The notes beneath the pieces were generated by a model. That model worked only from the letters and a program-made list of their open reading frames with translations, searched no databases and was not told the origin of the DNA. Below are positions 59,104-64,000 of a stretch of 64,000 bases of DNA, piece by piece (position 1 is the first letter of the stretch; each line of letters starts with the position of its first letter). Both the position numbers and the translations under genes were made by a program. Source of the DNA: an uncultured Faecalibacterium sp. (lineage in GTDB: Bacteria > Bacillota > Clostridia > Oscillospirales > Ruminococcaceae); the NCBI GenBank assembly GCA_900540455.1, contig UQGD01000008.1, forward strand, positions 1 through 64,000, written 5' to 3'.

Positions 59104-60312
59104 ATGAACAAGACCAAATCAAAATTTTCTGTCAAAAAGCGGATGATGGGTCTGGCAGCAGGCGTGCTGGCTCTGCTGCTGGCCGCTTTTGGTGCGGTAT
59201 GGATGATCTGGGGGCCGGAGCTGCGCACTCTGGGCTCCTTCCGCAAAATCCTGGACCGGAACGACGCCCATCTGGATGGAGCGGTATACGAGATGACCGT
59301 TTCCGGAGACTATTATTTTAAGGACTTTCTGGCGCAGGGTGGTGTTTCCACCGATGCAGACCTGATTGCCTTCATCACCCAGAACCTGACCAAGGGTCTG
59401 GTAGATCTGGAGTTCACGCCCCCGGATGTGGCCTGCGCCTCCTTTACTGCGCAGCTGGAAAACGGACACCAGGTGTTTGCCCGCAACTACGATTACGCCA
59501 AGACCAACACCTGCATCGTCTATACGGACCCCGGTCAGGGCCGCCATGCCTCGGTATCTACGGTGGACCTGCAGTTCCTGGGGCTGGATGTGGATCAGGA
59601 TGTGACCGGCCTGATGGACAAGATCACCTGTCTGGCGGCTCCCTACATCCCCTTTGACGGCATGAATGAGGCCGGCGTGAGCTGCGGCATCTATATGACC
59701 TATCAGGGGCCGGATGCCAGCGTGGCTACGGCACAGGATACGGAAAAGCCGGATATCACCTCTACCACACTGCTGCGGCTGATCCTGGATTATGCGGATA
59801 CTGTGGAGGAAGCGGTGGAGCTGGCGGAAGCCTACGACCTGCATGACTCTGCTACAAGCTCCTATCATTATATGGTGGCGGATGCTTCTGGCCGCAGCGC
59901 CATTCTGGAATGGGTGGCAGGGACCGATGCCACCGATACCGACGGCTCGGCCCGTCAGCTGCGGGTGACCTACAACGATCAGGATGCGCTGGCTCTCTCT
60001 CCCGAGTGGCAGGTGGTCACCAACTTTGTGGTGGCGCCGGAGTACTATGAGAACGAGGCTGACCGCAAGGGCGTGGACCGTTACCAGCATCTGCAACAGC
60101 AGCTGGATCAGGCAGACGGTCTTCTGCCGGATGCGGACGCTGCCCTGGACCTGCTGGCGCAGGTGGGCCGCCGCAGCTGGAAAAACGACGACGGCAACGG
60201 CTGCACCGTCCACAGCGTGGTGTATGACCTGACCGATAAAACCGCTCTGTGGGTGCCCAACGAGCACTTCGGCGAGGCGGATCGCATCCAGCATCTTACC
60301 TTGGCAAAATAA
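59104..60312 (+). CDS. Membrane-anchored Ntn hydrolase, choloylglycine hydrolase/C45-like
   Basis: The 402-residue product has a basic N-terminus and one membrane segment (MMGLAAGVLALLLAAFGAVW, about residues 14-33). A cysteine at position 111 in DVACASFTAQLENGHQVFAR, followed by NYDYAK, matches the nucleophile region of linear-amide C-N hydrolases. These cut themselves so that the Cys becomes N-terminal. Further blocks are GMNEAGVSCGIYMTYQGP and SYHYMVADASGRSAILEW. It would act outside the membrane on an amide substrate, such as an N-acyl amino acid, bile salt or penicillin-like amide. The substrate is unknown. GAAAGGAGATCC is the ribosome site. Confidence 0.8.
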   Translation: MNKTKSKFSVKKRMMGLAAGVLALLLAAFGAVWMIWGPELRTLGSFRKILDRNDAHLDGAVYEMTVSGDYYFKDFLAQGGVSTDADLIAFITQNLTKGLVDLEFTPPDVACASFTAQLENGHQVFARNYDYAKTNTCIVYTDPGQGRHASVSTVDLQFLGLDVDQDVTGLMDKITCLAAPYIPFDGMNEAGVSCGIYMTYQGPDASVATAQDTEKPDITSTTLLRLILDYADTVEEAVELAEAYDLHDSATSSYHYMVADASGRSAILEWVAGTDATDTDGSARQLRVTYNDQDALALSPEWQVVTNFVVAPEYYENEADRKGVDRYQHLQQQLDQADGLLPDADAALDLLAQVGRRSWKNDDGNGCTVHSVVYDLTDKTALWVPNEHFGEADRIQHLTLAK

Positions 60313-60321
60313 AGGCATCAT

Positions 60322-60382
60322 AAAACAGCACACCCCCGTCCGCTCTGGCCGCTGCACCAGAGTGGACGGGGGTGTCTGTTTT
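60322..60382. terminator. Terminator of the Ntn hydrolase gene
   Basis: AAAACAG-CACACCCCCGTCC-GCTCTGG pairs with CCAGAG-T-GGACGGGGGTGT-CTGTTTT. It is strong and symmetrical, and may act on both strands. Confidence 0.88.
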
Positions 60383-60427
60383 GGGGAATTGTCTATGAAA
60401 GCAAGGAAATGATAAAGAGAGGAGAGA

Positions 60428-61993
60428 TCAGCTCCGGTACTCGGCCGGCAGCTGGTCCATGGTCTGCCACTTGGCCATAGCATCTTCCAGCTTCATGCCT
60501 TGTGCTACAGCGTCCCGGCGGCAGGCGTTGACGGCCTGGATCTCTTTCATCTTCTCGCCAGTCAGGGTATAGCCCTTCATGGAGATCAGGGTAGCCGTCC
60601 AGGCTGCCATGGGAACCAGGCAGAACAGAGCGATGACCACGGTGTTCATGCCGGGCACATAGGGGTCATACTGGGTGGGCAGACCGGACAGGCCGATCAG
60701 GCTGACCGCAATGCCGACCACGGTAGCAGACAGGCTGGAGACCAGCTTGTCCACCAGGCTGAACAGGGTGCCCATGATGCCGGGGATGTACTGGCCGGAA
60801 CGGTAGGTCTCGTAGTCCGAGCAGTCGGCGACCATGGGGATGGGCATATCGGCGGTGGCATAGTAGGCGCCGTAGCCAATGCCGAAGAATACAATGAACA
60901 GGATGGTGTACAGGTTCAGAGACAGCCCGTTCTCGCCCAGGATGGACAGAGTAAAGGCATCGCTGCGGCCCCACAGCAGCAGCAGGACCAGCACGCCCAC
61001 ATAGCACACCAGTGCCACGGTGACGTACTTCATCAGGCTGGCCTTCTGGCCCTTTTTCTGGCTGGTACGCACGGTCAGCAGGAAGAAGGGAACACTGAAC
61101 ACATAGCCCAGGATCATCATGGGCAGATACAGTCCGTCGTAGTTGCCCATCATGCAGCCGTACAGCATGCATAGCACGGTGGTGTTGGTGGCAATGGACA
61201 GGGCCAGCTTGCAGCCGGCGCCGGCCACCATCAGCCGCTGCATGGGCTGGTTGTTCCGGACGATCTGCACATATTCCCGCAGCTTGAGCTTCTGCTGGGT
61301 GCTGCCGCTGATGCCAAAGTACTTGGGCTGATCTTTTTCCCAAATGCCGATCACGGCCAGAACCGTCAGGGCAATGGAAATCAGGATGCCGATGGGGGCC
61401 AGCAGACGGTAGAAACCAGCGTCAGAGTAGCCGCCCGGGAAGCGCTTTGCCAGGATGGGGGCAAAGAACTGCATCAGACCCATACCCATCAGGCTGCCCA
61501 CCGTGTTGAAGATGGTGAACAGCGGACGCTGCGAGGGGTCGTTGGTCAGTACGGTCTGACCAGAGCGGGTGCAGCTGGTCTGGAAGGTATAGCCGATGAC
61601 CCACACGGCGTACAGAAGTACGAAAGCAGCGTAACGCAGGCCCATCATATGGGCGGGGATCAGGGGAGTGGCGGCGTACAGCAGAAGGATGCTGACAGCC
61701 ATGATCAGGTTGCCGAGGACCATGAACGGCCGGAACTTACCAAAACGGCCGTTGGTGCGGTCCATCAGAGCGCCGATAATGGGGTCGGTAATGGCGTCGA
61801 ACAGACGCATGCCGGTGACCATGACCGAGGCAAACAGCAGACCCAGCGCCAGCACGTTGCTGCCAAAGGTAGCAATGTAGGAAAGTACCAGCACATAGTA
61901 TACGTTGGTAGCGCCGTTATTCAGAGGGAACAGCACCAGCTGGTAGGTTTTGGCGCGATTGATCCCAGGCGCTTTTGTGGTTTGTTCGCCCAT
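60428..61993 (-). CDS. GPH family sugar:cation symporter (MelB/XynB-like)
   Basis: The 521-residue product has about twelve membrane helices and the GPH signatures YQLVLFPLNNGATNVYYVL, FDAITDPIIGALMDRTNGRF with GKFRP, and ADCSDYETYRSGQYIPGIMG. GPH proteins import glycosides with Na+ or H+. The start MGEQTTK at 61993 follows AAAGGAG. It is the last gene of a run headed by a GH3 beta-glucosidase, separated from it by a small membrane protein and a hairpin, so uptake of a beta-glucoside or its breakdown product is likely. Confidence 0.88.
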   Translation of the reverse strand: MGEQTTKAPGINRAKTYQLVLFPLNNGATNVYYVLVLSYIATFGSNVLALGLLFASVMVTGMRLFDAITDPIIGALMDRTNGRFGKFRPFMVLGNLIMAVSILLLYAATPLIPAHMMGLRYAAFVLLYAVWVIGYTFQTSCTRSGQTVLTNDPSQRPLFTIFNTVGSLMGMGLMQFFAPILAKRFPGGYSDAGFYRLLAPIGILISIALTVLAVIGIWEKDQPKYFGISGSTQQKLKLREYVQIVRNNQPMQRLMVAGAGCKLALSIATNTTVLCMLYGCMMGNYDGLYLPMMILGYVFSVPFFLLTVRTSQKKGQKASLMKYVTVALVCYVGVLVLLLLWGRSDAFTLSILGENGLSLNLYTILFIVFFGIGYGAYYATADMPIPMVADCSDYETYRSGQYIPGIMGTLFSLVDKLVSSLSATVVGIAVSLIGLSGLPTQYDPYVPGMNTVVIALFCLVPMAAWTATLISMKGYTLTGEKMKEIQAVNACRRDAVAQGMKLEDAMAKWQTMDQLPAEYRS

Positions 61994-62020
61994 TTGGATG
62001 AACTCCTTTCGGAAAAAAAG

Positions 62021-62060
62021 AAAAGGGCCTGCCCATTTCATAAGGCAGGCCCCCTTTTTG
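62021..62060 (-). terminator. Hairpin between the small membrane protein gene and the symporter gene
   Basis: On the minus strand GGGCCTGCC and GGCAGGCCC form a perfect stem, followed by TTTTCTTTTTTT. It would stop part of the transcription before the symporter, reducing its level relative to the upstream genes. Confidence 0.85.
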
Positions 62061-62084
62061 ATTGTTAGGTTGTGGCTTGCTGGA

Positions 62085-62522
62085 TCAATCCGCCTGCTTG
62101 ACGGAGCGGAAGAAACCGCCCACCACCAGGAGGATGCTGGCGACCAGCAGGCAGACAACGGTTGCCACAACAATGTAGAACACACGCCAGCCCTGCGCAT
62201 TGCCGGAGTTGAAGGAGAACAGACCGGCGATCATCATGATACGCTGCAGGATGCACTGGCCATACACATAGCTGTACAGTGCAATGCCGCCCAGAGAGCA
62301 GACCATGAGGACGGGGCTGTTTTCGCCCAGACGAGAGGGCAGCAGCACGGCACCGGCCACCAGGACCAGGCTTGCCACGCCAGCTGCAATAACCAGCGGC
62401 AGGTTGGTGAGAGCATTCTCAACGGTCATCATGCTGCTGTAGATGGCCAGCACAACGCCCACGATGCCCAGGATCAGGGCGCTGAGATTGAGGTAGAAAG
62501 CAGTGCCTTTTTTGTTCTTCAT
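62085..62522 (-). CDS. Four-helix small membrane protein, function unknown
   Basis: The 145-residue product has four hydrophobic segments (LNLSALILGIVGVVLAIYSS, LPLVIAAGVASLVLVAGAVL, ICSLGG-type segment around VLMVCSLGGIALYSYVYG, and VFYIVVATVVCLLVASILLV). The start at 62522 is one base after the GH3 stop, with AGGAGG inside the GH3 end, so it is translationally coupled to it. I do not recognise a family. Coupling suggests that it works with the membrane-anchored glucosidase. Confidence 0.7.
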   Translation of the reverse strand: MKNKKGTAFYLNLSALILGIVGVVLAIYSSMMTVENALTNLPLVIAAGVASLVLVAGAVLLPSRLGENSPVLMVCSLGGIALYSYVYGQCILQRIMMIAGLFSFNSGNAQGWRVFYIVVATVVCLLVASILLVVGGFFRSVKQAD

Positions 62523-62523
62523 C

Positions 62524-64000
62524 TTATTCTTCCTCCTTCTTGCGCTTGCCGGACAGGACATACATCGCAGCAGACAGCACCAGAACCACGCCAGACACAC
62601 CGATGCCAGCATAGTAGGTAGCACGCCACCAGGTCATCTGGTCCTGGATGTGGGTAGTAGCGTTGTAGCGGTTCATCAGGTGGCTCTCGGTCCATGCATA
62701 GATGTTCTTGTGCACGGCCTCCTTCAGCTTGCGCTGCAGGTTAGCATCGCCGTCGATGAAGTGAGCGTCCAGCACCTTGCCTTCGATCAGGTTCTGGAAC
62801 AGGAAAGAGCTGCTCAGGGTGGTGACGCCGTAGAAGCCGGACTCGCCACGGGTATCGAAGCAGGTGGTACCAGAGTTCAGAACAGCGCTCCACAGGTCAA
62901 CGTCATCGTAAATATCGGTGACAGCGTAGCCGATGAAGCCCCACTCGTTGGCCAGGATCTCGGTCATCAGGCCCTCGCTGGTGGTGCACTCAACAGAACC
63001 GATCTTGGAGAAAGAGGTCATCAGGCCGCGCATACCGGCGTTGTACTCGGGGGTATCGTACTTGGTAGCCTCGAATGCATACTGGTAAGCACGCAGCTCC
63101 AGCTCACGAGCACGCTGCTCGGTCATGTAGGGAGAAATGCCGCCGCGCTCGGTCTCCTGGTCGTTGAAAGCGAAGTGCTTGGGAGCAGCCACCAGGCCGT
63201 AATTCAGTGCGCCGATGGAGAATTCCATAGCTGCAACACCGGACAGGATGGGGTCCTCAGAGTAGTATTCGCCGTTACGGCCGTTGTAAGCATGACGATG
63301 GGTGTTCAGGCCGGGGCCCCACAGGATGTTGATACCGGTGAACAGGGACTCGATGCCGGTGAACTCGCCCAGCTCACGCATCAGAGCGGGGTTGAAGGTG
63401 GAAGCGCCGATGGGAGCATTGGCGAACACCTGGGGATGCCAGTTGCCGTTGGGATCGGTTGCGGGGATAGCCCAAGGAGCGTTGGGGTCCTTAGAAGCGT
63501 TCAGGTTGACAGCCACGCCGTTGCCAGCGTTCTCGGTCATGTAGGTCTCGACAGTGCCGATGGACTCAGCGCCGGGGATGGTGGGGCCACCGAAGCTGAA
63601 GATGTACATAGCCTCTTCCAGGGTCAGCTGATCCAGCAGCTTGTCCCACTTGGGATCGTCGTAGGGGACACCGAACATCTCGTAGAACTGGATGCCGTTG
63701 TCCTGACCCCACAGGATGTCAGAGGTGTCGTCGTCGGTCTTGAGGGTGTAGGTCTCACCATTCAGGTTCTTGATGAGCTGCTCGTTGGTGAGGGTCATGT
63801 CGCCGTAGTGCTTGGGGAAGGTGCCTGCCCAGTCGGTACGGGTCAGGTAGGTGACCTCGCCGGGCTGGTAGTAGTTCCAGTCAGCGTAGGGCAGCTGGTT
63901 GGAGATCTTGTAGCCGGTCTTGGAGACAGAGAACAGAGTCTTGGAGATGAAGTCCTCGGTGATCTCCTTCACAAAGACCTTGGAAGCGTCGCCGGTGCCG
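62524..64000 (-). CDS. GH3 beta-glucosidase with membrane anchor (partial, 5' end off window)
   Basis: The frame is open to the right edge, so only the last 490 or so residues are seen. They hold the GH3 barrel: APKHFAFNDQETERGGISPY (KH...N substrate pocket), AGMRGLMTSFSKIGSVECTT and GFIGYAVTDIYDDVDLW, whose first Asp in VTD is the likely nucleophile. A membrane helix (YYAGIGVSGVVLVLSAAMYV) and KRKKEEE tail follow. The barrel thus lies at the C-terminal end, the reverse of the common order; the other GH3 domain would be in the unseen part. Probable role: cutting beta-glucosides at the cell surface, with a symporter gene downstream. Confidence 0.82.
   Translation of the reverse strand, partial: GTGDASKVFVKEITEDFISKTLFSVSKTGYKISNQLPYADWNYYQPGEVTYLTRTDWAGTFPKHYGDMTLTNEQLIKNLNGETYTLKTDDDTSDILWGQDNGIQFYEMFGVPYDDPKWDKLLDQLTLEEAMYIFSFGGPTIPGAESIGTVETYMTENAGNGVAVNLNASKDPNAPWAIPATDPNGNWHPQVFANAPIGASTFNPALMRELGEFTGIESLFTGINILWGPGLNTHRHAYNGRNGEYYSEDPILSGVAAMEFSIGALNYGLVAAPKHFAFNDQETERGGISPYMTEQRARELELRAYQYAFEATKYDTPEYNAGMRGLMTSFSKIGSVECTTSEGLMTEILANEWGFIGYAVTDIYDDVDLWSAVLNSGTTCFDTRGESGFYGVTTLSSSFLFQNLIEGKVLDAHFIDGDANLQRKLKEAVHKNIYAWTESHLMNRYNATTHIQDQMTWWRATYYAGIGVSGVVLVLSAAMYVLSGKRKKEEE

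Noticed and set aside
58977..59246. 89-codon minus-strand frame between permease and Ntn hydrolase genes
   Set aside because: Overlaps the promoter and start of the Ntn hydrolase gene and has no ribosome site or recognisable content.

Overview
The window looks like chromosomal DNA of a strictly anaerobic gut Clostridium relative. GC-rich coding, strong AGGAGG-type ribosome sites, a FabK-type fatty-acid operon, a PTS sucrose operon and the local repeat style all fit Oscillospiraceae (Faecalibacterium, Gemmiger or Subdoligranulum-like). This placement is inferred from gene content and style, not from a marker gene. No rRNA, tRNA or CRISPR array was seen.

Layout. 1-110: a TPP riboswitch on the minus strand, leading off the left edge. 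447-10192: one long molybdenum cofactor operon on the plus strand (orphan radical SAM protein, moaC, moaA, MOSC-MogA fusion, modABC, a MoeA-like protein, moeA, mobB, mobA). 10235-11970: a multi-cluster ferredoxin divergent from a TetR regulator. 12024-16246: a TorD-type chaperone divergent from dmsAB, the probable consumer of the cofactor. 16448-19971: an RlmD-type methyltransferase, then an AT-richer restriction-modification pair that looks acquired. 20078-23827: a DUF1275 membrane protein, a BlaI-type repressor with TACANNTGT boxes, and serC-serA. 23828-26352: a repeat cluster, crr with an attenuator-like leader, a hairpin-rich non-coding stretch, and rlmB. 26419-29235: a membrane protein that reads as a catalytically dead P1B-type ATPase with a Pro/Glu repeat. 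29390-34375: the sucrose operon scrABK with scrR. 34503-37921: a MATE exporter, an AraC regulator and an MsmK-type ATPase. 38108-43317: KtrB, KtrA, a small membrane protein and a KdpD/KdpE-like pair. 43364-44848: a DUF1700/DUF4097 protein with a PadR regulator. 45038-53474: a complete type II fatty-acid operon from acpP to fabZ. 53829-60312: Tat-exported alkaline phosphatase, MscL, an M3 peptidase, a metal permease with paired operators, and an Ntn hydrolase. 60428-64000: a GPH symporter, a small membrane protein and a partial GH3 beta-glucosidase.

How it fits together. ModABC brings in molybdate, MoaA/MoaC start pterin synthesis, MogA/MoeA insert Mo, and MobA/MobB make the guanine dinucleotide form that a DmsA-type enzyme needs. 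MoaD/MoaE, DmsC, AccB and AccC are absent from the window and must lie elsewhere or be replaced. ScrA has no IIA domain; the crr product in this window could supply it.
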